This document shows positions 9,117 to 17,576 of a stretch of 64,000 bases of DNA, piece by piece; position 1 is the first letter of the stretch, and each line of letters begins with the position of its first letter. A model generated the notes under the pieces. That model ran no database searches, was not told where the DNA came from, and saw nothing but the letters and a program-made list of their open reading frames with translations. The stretch comes from Spirillospora albida (GTDB lineage: Bacteria; Actinomycetota; Actinomycetes; Streptosporangiales; Streptosporangiaceae). The translations under genes were made by a program, and so were the position numbers. The DNA lies in NCBI RefSeq assembly GCF_000718255.1, contig NZ_JOFJ01000005.1, positions 372,001 through 436,000 of the forward strand. Reading direction: 5' to 3'.

Positions 9117-10081
9117 GCGGCGGACTGCGCGTCCCCGAGACCGTGGGCGGTGCCCGCATCCTCGCGTTCGGCGACTACCAGCCGGCCCGCGTCGTCACCA
9201 ACGACGATCTCGCCGCCGCCGTCGACACCAACGACGAGTGGATCCGCAGCCGCGTCGGCATCGCCGAGCGCCGCATCGCCGGCGACGACGAGGGCATCGT
9301 CGAACTCGGCGTCCACGCGGGCGGCAAGGCCCTCGCGGGCAGCGGGCTCGACCCGTCCGACATCGACCTCGTCATCCTCGCGACGTGCTCCGCCGAGACG
9401 CCGATGCCCGCCCACGCGGCGATCGTCGCGCACCGCCTCGGCATCCACGCGCCCGGCGCGTTCGACCTCAACGCCGCCTGCGCCGGGTTCTGCTACGCGC
9501 TCGGCACCGCCAGCGCCGCGATCCGGTCCGGGACGGCCCGCAACGTGCTCGTCATCGGCTCGGAGAAGATGTCCCAGTGGATCGACTGGACCGACCGGTC
9601 GACCTGCATCATCTTCGCGGACGGGGCGGGCGCCGCCGTCGTCACCGCCAGCGAGACGCCCGGCATCGGCCCCGTCGTGTGGGGCAGCGCCGGCGACCAG
9701 TCCGACAAGATCGCCATCGCGGACCGGCACTCGTTCATCCGGCAGGAGGGCCAGGCCGTGTTCCGGTGGGCGACCAGCGCGATCGCGCCCGTCGCCCTGG
9801 AGGCCTGCGAGCGCGCCGGCGTCCGGCCCGAGGAGCTCGCGGCCGTCGTCCCGCACCAGGCCAACCTGCGGATCATCGAGGCCATCGCCCGCAAGGTGAA
9901 GGCGACCAACGCCGTCGTCGCCGACGACATCGTCCACTCCGGCAACACCTCCGGAGCCTCGATCCCCCTCGCCATGTCCCGCATGATCGAACGCGGCGAC
10001 GTGCCGTCCGGCGCCCCGGCCCTCCTGGTCGGCTTCGGCGCCGGGCTGGCCTACGCTGCCCAAGTCATCCAGATCCCGTAG
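9113..10081 (+). CDS. fabH: Beta-ketoacyl-ACP synthase III
   Basis: Condenses an acyl-CoA primer with malonyl-ACP to start fatty-acid chains; in actinomycetes it accepts branched primers. The protein is 322 residues. The triad is visible as Cys123 (NAACAGF), His248 (PHQANLR) and Asn278 (HSGNTSGAS). The DNDEW-like TNDEWIRSRVGI block near residue 40 is typical. The GTG start overlaps the fabD stop. Chain-starter choice cannot be read from the sequence. Confidence 0.96.
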   Translation: MSGGLRVPETVGGARILAFGDYQPARVVTNDDLAAAVDTNDEWIRSRVGIAERRIAGDDEGIVELGVHAGGKALAGSGLDPSDIDLVILATCSAETPMPAHAAIVAHRLGIHAPGAFDLNAACAGFCYALGTASAAIRSGTARNVLVIGSEKMSQWIDWTDRSTCIIFADGAGAAVVTASETPGIGPVVWGSAGDQSDKIAIADRHSFIRQEGQAVFRWATSAIAPVALEACERAGVRPEELAAVVPHQANLRIIEAIARKVKATNAVVADDIVHSGNTSGASIPLAMSRMIERGDVPSGAPALLVGFGAGLAYAAQVIQIP

Positions 10082-10132
10082 GCGCCCGCGCCCGCTGCTC
10101 TGGACCAACCCACCAGAAGGAGAACCCGAGAA

Positions 10133-10384
10133 ATGGCAGTCGCCACCGAGCAGGAAATCCTCGACGGCCTCGCCGCGATCATCGACGACATCGTCGGGAT
10201 CGACAAGTCCGAGGTGACGCCGGAGAAGAACTTCATCGACGACCTCGACATCGACTCGCTGTCGATGGTAGAGATCGCGGTGGCCGCCCAGGACCAGTTC
10301 GGCGTCGAGATCCCGGACGACGAGCTGCGCAACCTGAAGACGGTCCAGGACGTCATCAACTTCGTCCAGAAGCTGCAGGGCTGA
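10133..10384 (+). CDS. acpP: Acyl carrier protein
   Basis: An 83-residue carrier protein with the phosphopantetheine attachment motif DIDSLSMVE; Ser42 is the modified residue. The strongly acidic helix II region and the EIPDDELRNLKTVQDV end match FAS II carrier proteins. It is preceded by AGAAGGAGAACCCG, an excellent ribosome-binding site that suits its need for high expression. It lies in the fab operon, 51 bases after fabH. Confidence 0.97.
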   Translation: MAVATEQEILDGLAAIIDDIVGIDKSEVTPEKNFIDDLDIDSLSMVEIAVAAQDQFGVEIPDDELRNLKTVQDVINFVQKLQG

Positions 10385-10464
10385 GACGCGGGGGCGGCGC
10401 GCCACCGCCCGGGGCCGCGGCGCGCCGTTCCACCTCCCCCCTCCGTTCGCAAGGAGCACCCAGC

Positions 10465-11772
10465 ATGAGCAAGAGCAAGACCACCGTCGTCGTGACCGGC
10501 CTCGGGGCCACCACCCCGCTCGGCGGGGACGTGCCGTCGACCTGGTCCGCCCTGCTCGCCGGCGAGTCCGGTGTCCGCCCGCTCGAATGGGAGGGGGTCG
10601 AAGAGCTGCCCGTCCGGTTCGCCGCGACGCTGAAGGTCGACCCGTCCGAGGTCATGCCGAAGCAGGTCCTGCGCCGTCTCGACCGCAACCAGTCGATCGC
10701 GCTGATCGCGGCCCGCGAGGCGTGGACGCACGCGGGCTTCGCGCCGCCGACCGTGCGCAAGCCCAAGAAGGGCGAGGAGCCGGCCGGGGTCGAGGGGGGC
10801 TTCCTCGTCGACGGCGACCGTCTCGGCGTCGTCGTCTCCAGCGGTATCGGCGGCCTCCACACCGCTCTGAACAGCTACGACGTGTACCGCGAGAAGGGCT
10901 GGTCGCGGGTCTCGCCGTTCACCGTCCCGATGCTGATGCCGAACGGCGCGTCCGGGCACGTCGGCATCGAGTTCGGCGCGATGGCCGGCTCGCACGCCCT
11001 GGTCAGCGCGTGCGCGTCCAGCGGCGAGGCCGTCGGCTACGCCATCGACATGATCCGCACCGGCCGCGCCGACGTGGTGATCTGCGGCGGCACCGAGTCC
11101 TGCATCCACCCGCTGCAGATGGCGTCGTTCGGCGCGATGCGCGCCATGTCGACCCGCAACGACGAGCCGACCCGCGCGTCCCGCCCCTACGACAAGAACC
11201 GCGACGGGTTCGTCCTCGGCGAGGGCGCCGCCGTGCTGATCCTCGAATCCGAGGAGCACGCCCGCGCCCGCGGCGCCAAGGTGCACGGCATCGCCTCCGG
11301 CTGCGGCTACTCCGGCGACGCGTTCGACATCGTGCTGCCCGACCCGACCGGCGCCGGCCAGGCCAAGGCGATGCGCCGCGCGCTCGTCGACGCGGGCCTC
11401 CAGCCGTCCGACATCGTCCACATCAACGCGCACGCCACGTCCACGCCCGCCGGGGACGTCGCCGAGCTCGCCTCCATCAAGGCGGGCCTCGGCGAGGAGG
11501 CCGCCGCGGGCGCCGCCATCACCGCCACCAAGTCGATGACCGGGCACCTGCTCGGCGGCGCCGGCGCCCTGGAGTCGCTGTTCACGATCCTCGCGCTGCG
11601 CGACGGCGTCATCCCCGCCGTCGCCAACCTCGAGGACCTCGACGACGAGGCCGACCTGGACATCGTCCGCGGCGAGCCCCGCAAGCTCGCCGACGGCCCC
11701 GCCGCCGCCCTGAACAACTCCTTCGGCTTCGGCGGCCACAACGTCTCCGTCGCCTTCGAGCGAGCGCTGTAA
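10465..11772 (+). CDS. fabF: Beta-ketoacyl-ACP synthase II
   Basis: Elongating condensing enzyme of FAS II, 435 residues. Catalytic Cys183 lies in SACASSGEA, His323 in NAHATSTPAGD and His361 in SMTGHLLGG; the NNSFGFGGHN motif closes the active site. A Lys/Glu-rich loop of about 15 residues near residue 95 (KPKKGEEPAG) is longer than in E. coli FabF. AAGGAG lies upstream at normal spacing. It is the last gene of the operon, followed by a long hairpin. Confidence 0.96.
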   Translation: MSKSKTTVVVTGLGATTPLGGDVPSTWSALLAGESGVRPLEWEGVEELPVRFAATLKVDPSEVMPKQVLRRLDRNQSIALIAAREAWTHAGFAPPTVRKPKKGEEPAGVEGGFLVDGDRLGVVVSSGIGGLHTALNSYDVYREKGWSRVSPFTVPMLMPNGASGHVGIEFGAMAGSHALVSACASSGEAVGYAIDMIRTGRADVVICGGTESCIHPLQMASFGAMRAMSTRNDEPTRASRPYDKNRDGFVLGEGAAVLILESEEHARARGAKVHGIASGCGYSGDAFDIVLPDPTGAGQAKAMRRALVDAGLQPSDIVHINAHATSTPAGDVAELASIKAGLGEEAAAGAAITATKSMTGHLLGGAGALESLFTILALRDGVIPAVANLEDLDDEADLDIVRGEPRKLADGPAAALNNSFGFGGHNVSVAFERAL

Positions 11773-11780
11773 CCACGAAG

Positions 11781-11822
11781 CGGACGGCCCGGCGATCCCC
11801 CGAGGGATCACCGGGCCGTCCG
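11781..11822 (+). terminator. Terminator hairpin after fabF
   Basis: CGGACGGCCCGG, one mismatch, then GATCCC pair with GGGATC and CCGGGCCGTCCG around a 4-base loop (11800-11803), giving an 18-bp stem 8 bases after the fabF stop. It separates the convergent fabF and DUF3145 genes and can act in both directions. Confidence 0.88.
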
Positions 11823-11959
11823 CGTTCAGGGCCGGGCCGGACGGACACCTGCACCAAGCCCTGTCCAAGCTGCTCAGCCCCGCGCGAAGCGATGCCGCGT
11901 TCGCCCGGGAACGGTCACGAAGCGAGCCGCCGGGCGAGCGCAGTGGGCCGGTACCGCGT

Positions 11960-12454
11960 TCAAACGGCCGCGTGGAGCCAGCGGACGGGGGCGCCGTCGC
12001 CGGCGCGGCGGAAGGGCTCGAGTTCGTTGTCCCACGGGGTGCCGAGGAGGCGGTCGAGCTCGTGCTCCAGGGTCGTCTTGCCGACGGCCGCGTTCGCCAT
12101 GACGGAGCGGAGCCGGTCCTCGGGGATCATGATGTCGCCGTTGGCTCCGATGACGCCCGAGAAGACGCCGAGGGACGGCGTGAAGCTGAACCGGGCGCCG
12201 TCGCTGCCCGGAGTCGGGTCCTCGGTGGCCTCGAAGCGCAGCATCTTCCAGTTGCGCAGCGCGGAGGTGATGCCCGCAGCGGTGCCCGGCCTGCCCTCCC
12301 AATGAAGCTCGGCGCGCAGCGTCCCCGGAGCGGCCGCCTGATCGGCCCACTCAAGGGAAACGGGCACGCCGAGAACACCTGCGGCCGCCCACTCGATGTG
12401 CGGGCTCAGCGCAGGTGGCGCGGAGTGGACGTAGAAAACGCCACGTGCGGTCAC
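11960..12454 (-). CDS. DUF3145 family protein
   Basis: A 164-residue actinobacterial protein of unknown function. The family is recognised by its TARGVFYVHSAPPALSPHIEW start, the alternating ELHWEGRPGTA strand region and the GTPWDNELEPFRRAG end. DUF3145 genes neighbour the fab cluster in many actinomycetes, as here, but no biochemical link is established. The GTG at 12454 has an ideal AGGAGG four bases upstream. The protein has no signal peptide or membrane segment. Confidence 0.9.
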   Translation of the reverse strand: MTARGVFYVHSAPPALSPHIEWAAAGVLGVPVSLEWADQAAAPGTLRAELHWEGRPGTAAGITSALRNWKMLRFEATEDPTPGSDGARFSFTPSLGVFSGVIGANGDIMIPEDRLRSVMANAAVGKTTLEHELDRLLGTPWDNELEPFRRAGDGAPVRWLHAAV

Positions 12455-12707
12455 CGGACCTCCTGGATCTGTACCGAGGCTCGTCTTCCCCTACGGCCTC
12501 GTACGTCCCAGAGTCGGCGTCCGCGTCCCTCATTGTGCATCATCGGCCCCGGTCGCACCACCCGGCGGTCCACACTGAGGGCTCCCGCCCCGGCGGAGCG
12601 AGCGCGCGGGAGAGAGCGGCCGGGTGTTCCCGTTCCCTCCGCCGCGGCGGCGCGTCCCGGGCACCATGGGTGCGGGAGCGGTCACCGCACGCGAGAGCGA
12701 GGACCGG

Positions 12708-13967
12708 ATGTTCGATCAGCAGGCACGGCTGGAGCGGCTGCTTTCGCGGCACCCCGACGCGGTCGTGGTGGAGCCGCTGCCGGGGCGTCCCGCGCTGATC
12801 CGCCGCGACCAGATCCTCGTCGCGGCGCACGACGCGGACACGGCGCAGGAGCGCGTGCGCCGGTGGTGCGACGCGCGGCACGACGAGCACGGCATGACGC
12901 GGCTGCGGCTGCGGCCGCCCGCGAAGGTGGACGTGTGCGAGCTGGCCGCCGCGCTCGGCGGTGAGGGGCGGCGGCGGCGGCTGAGCGTCGCGCCGAACCA
13001 TCTCGTGCACGGCCAGCCGATGTGGTGGAGCGGCCCCGCCGACCGGCCGCGCCCGGCGGCGCCCGTGCCGGGACCGCGGGCCGCGCCCGCGCGGCGCGCG
13101 GTCACCGTCGCGATCCTCGACACGGGCCTCGCGCCGCACCCGTGGTTCGCGGACACGCCGTGGTTCGCCGAGGTGCCCGCCGGCGCGGCGGAGGTCCTTG
13201 ACGCCGATCTGGACTTCGCGCTGGACGCCCAGGCCGGGCACGGCACGTTCGTCGCGGGCGTCGTCCTGCGGCACGCCCCGTCGGCGCGGCTGCGGATCCG
13301 GCGCGTCCTCGGCGGGGACGGGGTCGGCGACGAGGCCGGGGTGATCGCGGCGCTGGCGTCCCTCGGCCCGGTGGACGTGATCAACCTCTCACTCGGCTGC
13401 CACACCTTCGACGACCGGCCGTCCCCGGTCCTCGCGCAGGCGATCGCGCGGCTCGGCCGGCGGACGGCCGTGGTCGCGTGCGCGGGCAACACGGGGACCG
13501 ACCGCCCGTTCTGGCCCGCCGCGCTCAAGCACGCCGTCGGCGTCGCGGCGCTCGACGGCGGCGACCGCGCCGCCTTCTCCAACCACGGCTGGTGGGTGGA
13601 CGCCTGCGCGCCGGGCGTGGACGTGACGAGCAGCTTCGTCCACTTCGACGACCCGAACCGCCCCGCGGGGGCGGCGGTGGGCGCCGCGGACCCGAATGGC
13701 GCGGAGGACGTGGAGGGACCGGTGGACGCGGATGGGGCGGTGGACGCGGAAGGAGCGGATGGCACGGAAGGGGCCGCGGGGGCGGGGCGAGAGCGCTTCG
13801 ACGGGTTCGCCGTGTGGAGCGGGACGTCGTTCGCGGCGCCGGTCGTCGCGGGGCGCATCGCGCGGGAGATCGCGTGCGGGGACGTCGACGCGGTCACGGC
13901 GGCCGACCGGGTCCTCGATCCGGCGGGGCGGGCGCTGCCCGGCCTCGGGGTCGTCGTCCTCGGTTGA
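12708..13967 (+). CDS. Intracellular S8 subtilisin-like serine protease
   Basis: About 419 residues with no signal peptide, so it is expected to act in the cytoplasm. The subtilase triad is complete: Asp138 (AILDTG), His178 (GHGTFVAG) and Ser374 (SGTSFAAP); the oxyanion Asn261 is in CAGNTG. The first 125 residues form a leading domain with no recognised match, possibly a pro-region. A 40-residue acidic insert of repeated VDADGA-type units (about 322-364) lies just before the Ser loop. The start ATG 12708 has AGGA at proper spacing; ATG 12666 is in frame but less supported. It heads a four-gene locus with a sigma factor, an unknown protein and a TPR-CHAT protease. Confidence 0.92.
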   Translation: MFDQQARLERLLSRHPDAVVVEPLPGRPALIRRDQILVAAHDADTAQERVRRWCDARHDEHGMTRLRLRPPAKVDVCELAAALGGEGRRRRLSVAPNHLVHGQPMWWSGPADRPRPAAPVPGPRAAPARRAVTVAILDTGLAPHPWFADTPWFAEVPAGAAEVLDADLDFALDAQAGHGTFVAGVVLRHAPSARLRIRRVLGGDGVGDEAGVIAALASLGPVDVINLSLGCHTFDDRPSPVLAQAIARLGRRTAVVACAGNTGTDRPFWPAALKHAVGVAALDGGDRAAFSNHGWWVDACAPGVDVTSSFVHFDDPNRPAGAAVGAADPNGAEDVEGPVDADGAVDAEGADGTEGAAGAGRERFDGFAVWSGTSFAAPVVAGRIAREIACGDVDAVTAADRVLDPAGRALPGLGVVVLG

Positions 13968-14010
13968 GCACGATGTGATAACTGTCCGTGTCCAGAAGGT
14001 CACGCGGCTC

Positions 14011-14016
14011 TAGGGT
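14011..14016 (+). promoter_or_regulatory. Leaderless -10 element of the sigma-factor gene
   Basis: TAGGGT fits the actinobacterial TANNNT -10 consensus and ends eight bases before the GTG at 14025, which has no Shine-Dalgarno. This spacing is typical of leaderless transcripts. It implies the sigma/unknown/CHAT genes can be transcribed apart from the protease. Confidence 0.5.
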
Positions 14017-14024
14017 GATGCGTC

Positions 14025-14558
14025 GTGGGACCGGAGGATGACGACACGGACGAGCTGACCGCTCGGGCCCGCGCGGGCGACGACGCCGCGTGGGCCGGGC
14101 TGGTCGACCGGTACAGCGCGCTGCTGTGGGCGATCGCGCGGGCGCACGGCCTCGGCGACGCCGACGCGGGCGACGCGGTGCAGACGACGTGGTTGCGGCT
14201 GGTGGAACGCATCGACACCCTGCGCGACCCGTCCGCGACGGGACGGTGGCTGGCCGCGACGGCGCGCCGGGAGAGCCGGCGGCTGGCGGCGGCGCGCCGG
14301 GCGCCACTGCCCGGTCCGGTGCCGTCCACGCCGTCCGCCTTGGGGCCCGACCAGGTCGTCCTCGCCCGCGACCGGGTCGCCCGGGTCGCGGCCGCGCTGC
14401 AGGCGCTCCCCCACCGCTGCCGGGTGCTGCTGCGGCTGTCGGCGGTCGCGCCGACCCAGGCCGCGCTCGCGGCGGCGCTGCAGATCCCTCCCGGCAGCGT
14501 CGGGCCGACGCGGCAGCGCTGCCTCATGTCGCTGCGGAGGCTCACCCGTGAACGATGA
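14025..14558 (+). CDS. ECF-type RNA polymerase sigma factor
   Basis: A 177-residue sigma-70-family protein. Region 2 covers residues about 10-75 (WAGLVDRYSALLWAIARAHGL, then DAGDAVQTTWLRLVE, the -10 recognition helix). Region 4 covers about 115-170, with an atypical helix-turn-helix (APTQAALAAALQIPPGSVGP, then RQRCLMSLRRL). It has the usual ECF length. The downstream gene overlaps its end by 11 bases. No canonical anti-sigma factor with a membrane helix or zinc motif is adjacent; the next protein could fill that role. Its context with two proteases suggests that proteolysis could release or sense it, which is inference. Confidence 0.88.
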   Translation: MGPEDDDTDELTARARAGDDAAWAGLVDRYSALLWAIARAHGLGDADAGDAVQTTWLRLVERIDTLRDPSATGRWLAATARRESRRLAAARRAPLPGPVPSTPSALGPDQVVLARDRVARVAAALQALPHRCRVLLRLSAVAPTQAALAAALQIPPGSVGPTRQRCLMSLRRLTRER

Positions 14559-14997
14559 CGGCGACCTCGCGGCCGTGCGCGCCGCGTTCGACGCCCTCGA
14601 CCCCGTACCCGCGGCCGTCCTCGCGGCGGGGCGCCGGGCCCTCGCGTGGCGGACGCCGGACGCGGCGCTGGCGGAGCTGTCCGGCGACCGCCCGCCGAGC
14701 ACGGCGGGCCTGCGCGGTGGGCGGCGGTCGCGCGTCCTGACGTTCACGTGCGCGGACGTCGCCGTCGAGCTGGAGGTGGACGCGATCGGCCGGATGCGGG
14801 AGATCACCGGACGGCTGGTGCCGGGCGCGGCGGCGGAGGTGAGCGTGCGGCATCCGCGGCTGGGCCTCGGCGCGGTGCGGACCGGCGCCGACCCGGCCGG
14901 CCTGTTCCACCTGCCGAGCGTGCCGGAGGGCCTGGTCAGCCTCGCGTTCGCCCTGCCGGACGGGTCGTCGGCCGTGACGAGCTGGCTGCGCCTGTGA
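14548..14997 (+). CDS. Unknown protein between sigma factor and CHAT protease
   Basis: A 149-residue soluble protein not assigned to a family. The first 40 residues are a helical, Ala-rich segment (AAFDALDPVPAAVLAAGRRAL); the remainder looks beta-rich, with a sandwich-like pattern ending DPAGLFHLPSVPEGLVSLAF and SWLRL, reminiscent of carboxypeptidase-regulatory or prealbumin-like folds. It overlaps the sigma gene by 11 bases and the CHAT gene by 4 (GTGA), so it is tightly coupled to both. It could be an anti-sigma factor, an adaptor or a protease substrate; nothing in the sequence decides. Confidence 0.8.
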   Translation: MNDDGDLAAVRAAFDALDPVPAAVLAAGRRALAWRTPDAALAELSGDRPPSTAGLRGGRRSRVLTFTCADVAVELEVDAIGRMREITGRLVPGAAAEVSVRHPRLGLGAVRTGADPAGLFHLPSVPEGLVSLAFALPDGSSAVTSWLRL

Positions 14998-17498
14998 GCG
15001 GCCCCGTGACCGATCCCCGGGAGCGGGCGCTGCTGTGGCTGGCCGCCATGGACCCGCCGACCGCCCACGTCCGGGCGCTGACACTGCTGGAGCACGCCGC
15101 GACCCGCGGCGAGCGGGTCATCGCGCTGCGCGTCGCGGGCCTCGCGGCCAAGGAGCTCGGACGCCTGGACGAGGGCATCGCCCATCTCGACCGCGCCCTC
15201 GGCCTCGCCGCCGGGTACGCGGCGGCGCAGGTGCGGATGAACCTCGTGGGCCTGCTCACGGCGCGCGGCGACGTCGCGTCCGCGCTGGCGCAGGCCGCGC
15301 GGGCGCGGGACGTCCTGCGCGGACCCGACGCGGACCGGCTGGCGGCCAACACCGCGTGCGCGCTCGCCCGCGCGGGCCGCCTGGACGAGGCGCACGAGGT
15401 CGCGGTGCGGGCGCTGCCCCGGCTGCGTCGCGGCCACGATCCGGCGGCGCTGAACGGGCTGCTGTCGAACCTCGGGCTGGCCCGCGCGCTGCGCGGCGAT
15501 CACGCGGGCGCGGAGGAGGCCCTGGCCGAGGCTGTCGCGGTCGGCGAGGCGGCGGGCCTGCACCACCAGACGGCGATGGCGCGCGGCAACCTCGCGTTCG
15601 TGGTGGCGCGGCGCGGGGACGTCCCGCGCGCGCTGCGCCTGCACGCGGAGGCCGAGGCCGTGCTCGGCGGGGAGCGGCTGGCGCAGTGCCGGTTCGACCG
15701 GGCCGAGACGCTGATCGCGGCTGGCCTGCCGGGTGAGGCGCGGCCCGTCCTGCGGCGGGCCCTGGACGAGGTCGCGGCGCACGGGTACGGCTGCGACGTC
15801 GCCGACGGCCTGCTGCTGCTCGCGCACGCCGAGCTCGCCGACGGGGAACCGGCGCGGGCGGCGGCCACGGCGGAGCGGGCGCGCGCCGCGTTCGCCGCGC
15901 AGGACCGCGCCGGGTGGGTGCCGCTGTGCGAGCACGTCCGGCTCAAGGCGCGCTGGGCGGCCGGGGAGCGGTCGGCGGACCTGCTCGCCGCCGCGACCGC
16001 CGCGGCCGGGCGGCTCGCCGCGCACGGCCGGCCCGACGCCGCGGCGGAGGCCCGCATCATCGCCGCGCGGGTCGCGCTGGAGACGGGCCGTCCGGCGGGG
16101 CATCTGCTCGCGTCCGTGCGGCGGGACTCGGGCCCGGCCGCGACGCGCATCGCGTCCTGGCACGCCCTCGCGCTGGAGCGCGCCGTCGCGGGGGACGGCC
16201 GGGGCGCGGTCGCGGCGGTCCGGGCCGGTCTGCGGGTCACCGAGGAGCACGCGGAGGCGCTCGGCGCGCTCGACCTGCGGGCGCGCGCCGCAGGGCTGGC
16301 CGGCGAGCTGGCCGCGCTCGGCCTCGGCCTCGCCCGGTCGCCGCTGGAGCTGCTCGCCGTCGAGGAGCACCGCCGCGCGGTGCTGCGGCCCACCGCCGTC
16401 CGGCCGCCCGCGGACCCCGAGCGCGCCGCCGCGCTCACCGCCCTGCGCGTGCTGAGCGGGCGGGACGGGCCTCCCCTCCTCGCGGCCGACATCGCCCGGC
16501 TGGAGGAGCGGGTCACCGCCAGGACGCGGCTCCGCCCCGGCCGCCCGTCCCGCCGGCCGCTGCGCGCGGCGGAGCTGCTGGCGGCGCTGGACGGCCGCGC
16601 GCTGATCGAGCTGATCTCCGTCGGCGCCTCCCTGCACGCGGTGACGCTCGCGGGCGGCCGGATGCGCCGCCACGAGCTCGGCCCGGCCGCCCCGGCGGTC
16701 CGCGCGATCGCCACGCTCCGCTTCGCGCTGCGCGCCCTGGCCGCGCGGGACGACCGGCAGGCCGCCGCCGGGCTCGCGCACTCCGCCGCCCACCTGGACG
16801 GCATGCTCCTCGGCCCCCTCGCGCGGGACATCGGCGACCGCGACCTCGTCATCGCCCCCACCGGCCCCCTGCACGGGCTACCGTGGGCGGTCCTGCCGTC
16901 GCTGGCGGGGCGGCCTTTCACGCTCACGCCGTCCGCGGCCGCGTGGCTCCACGCCCGCGCCGCGCGCCCTCCGGCGGGCGAGGCCGTCCTGGTCGCGGGT
17001 CCGGGCCTCCACCACGCCGACCGCGAGATCGCGGCCCTGCGCGCCCTCTACCCGGCGGCCCGCGTCCTCGACGGCGCCGCCGCGCGCGCCGAGACCGTCC
17101 GGGACGCCCTCGACGGCGCGTCCGTCGCGCACATCGCCGCGCACGGGGAGTTCCACCGGGGCAACGCGCTCTTCTCCCGCCTCCACCTGGCCGACGGCCC
17201 GCTGATGGTGCACGACCTGGAGGCCGTGACCCGCCCGCCGGAGCTGATCGTCCTGTCGGCCTGCGACACCGGGCGCGCCGACGAGGGCGACGCGCTCCTC
17301 GGCATGGCGGGCGTCCTGCTGTCCCTGGGCACCGCCACGGTGATCGCGAGCGTCACCCCCGTCCGGGACGCCGCGACCCCGGCGTTCATGACCGCCTTCC
17401 ACACCGCCCTCCGCCGCGGTGAGAGCCCGGCGCGGGCCCTGGCGGCGGCACCGCACTCGCACGGCGTGGCGGGCTTCGCCCCGTTCGGCGCGGGCTGA
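14994..17498 (+). CDS. TPR-CHAT protein (caspase-like cysteine protease)
   Basis: About 834 residues. Residues about 20-520 are Ala/Leu/Arg-rich helical repeats with tetratricopeptide features. The C-terminal CHAT domain (about 570-834) carries the caspase-type dyad: His717 in HIAAHGEFH and Cys757 in VLSACDTGRAD. Both are intact, so it should be an active peptidase of the separase/caspase clan. TPR-CHAT proteins act in cell-death and defence pathways (for example the type III-E CRISPR partner), where the TPR part senses a partner. GTG 14994 overlaps the preceding stop by 4 bases. Its likely partners are the subtilase, the sigma factor and the unknown protein upstream. Confidence 0.92.
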   Translation: MSGPVTDPRERALLWLAAMDPPTAHVRALTLLEHAATRGERVIALRVAGLAAKELGRLDEGIAHLDRALGLAAGYAAAQVRMNLVGLLTARGDVASALAQAARARDVLRGPDADRLAANTACALARAGRLDEAHEVAVRALPRLRRGHDPAALNGLLSNLGLARALRGDHAGAEEALAEAVAVGEAAGLHHQTAMARGNLAFVVARRGDVPRALRLHAEAEAVLGGERLAQCRFDRAETLIAAGLPGEARPVLRRALDEVAAHGYGCDVADGLLLLAHAELADGEPARAAATAERARAAFAAQDRAGWVPLCEHVRLKARWAAGERSADLLAAATAAAGRLAAHGRPDAAAEARIIAARVALETGRPAGHLLASVRRDSGPAATRIASWHALALERAVAGDGRGAVAAVRAGLRVTEEHAEALGALDLRARAAGLAGELAALGLGLARSPLELLAVEEHRRAVLRPTAVRPPADPERAAALTALRVLSGRDGPPLLAADIARLEERVTARTRLRPGRPSRRPLRAAELLAALDGRALIELISVGASLHAVTLAGGRMRRHELGPAAPAVRAIATLRFALRALAARDDRQAAAGLAHSAAHLDGMLLGPLARDIGDRDLVIAPTGPLHGLPWAVLPSLAGRPFTLTPSAAAWLHARAARPPAGEAVLVAGPGLHHADREIAALRALYPAARVLDGAAARAETVRDALDGASVAHIAAHGEFHRGNALFSRLHLADGPLMVHDLEAVTRPPELIVLSACDTGRADEGDALLGMAGVLLSLGTATVIASVTPVRDAATPAFMTAFHTALRRGESPARALAAAPHSHGVAGFAPFGAG

Positions 17499-17506
17499 CG
17501 GTGACT

Positions 17507-17576
17507 TCAGCCGTCTCCGACGGGCGTACCGATCAGCCGTCTCCGACGGGCGTACTGATCAGCCGTCTCCGACGGC
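17507..17576 (+). repeat. 26-bp tandem repeat, 2.7 copies, at the sulfurtransferase 3' end
   Basis: The unit tcagccgtctccgacggg + cgtacYga begins at 17507, 17533 and 17559. The copy at 17559 contains the stop and last codons of the minus-strand sulfurtransferase (…VGDG-stop); the other two lie beyond its stop. One substitution separates the first two copies. It appears to be a recent duplication of the gene end into the short gap before the CHAT gene. Confidence 0.85.
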
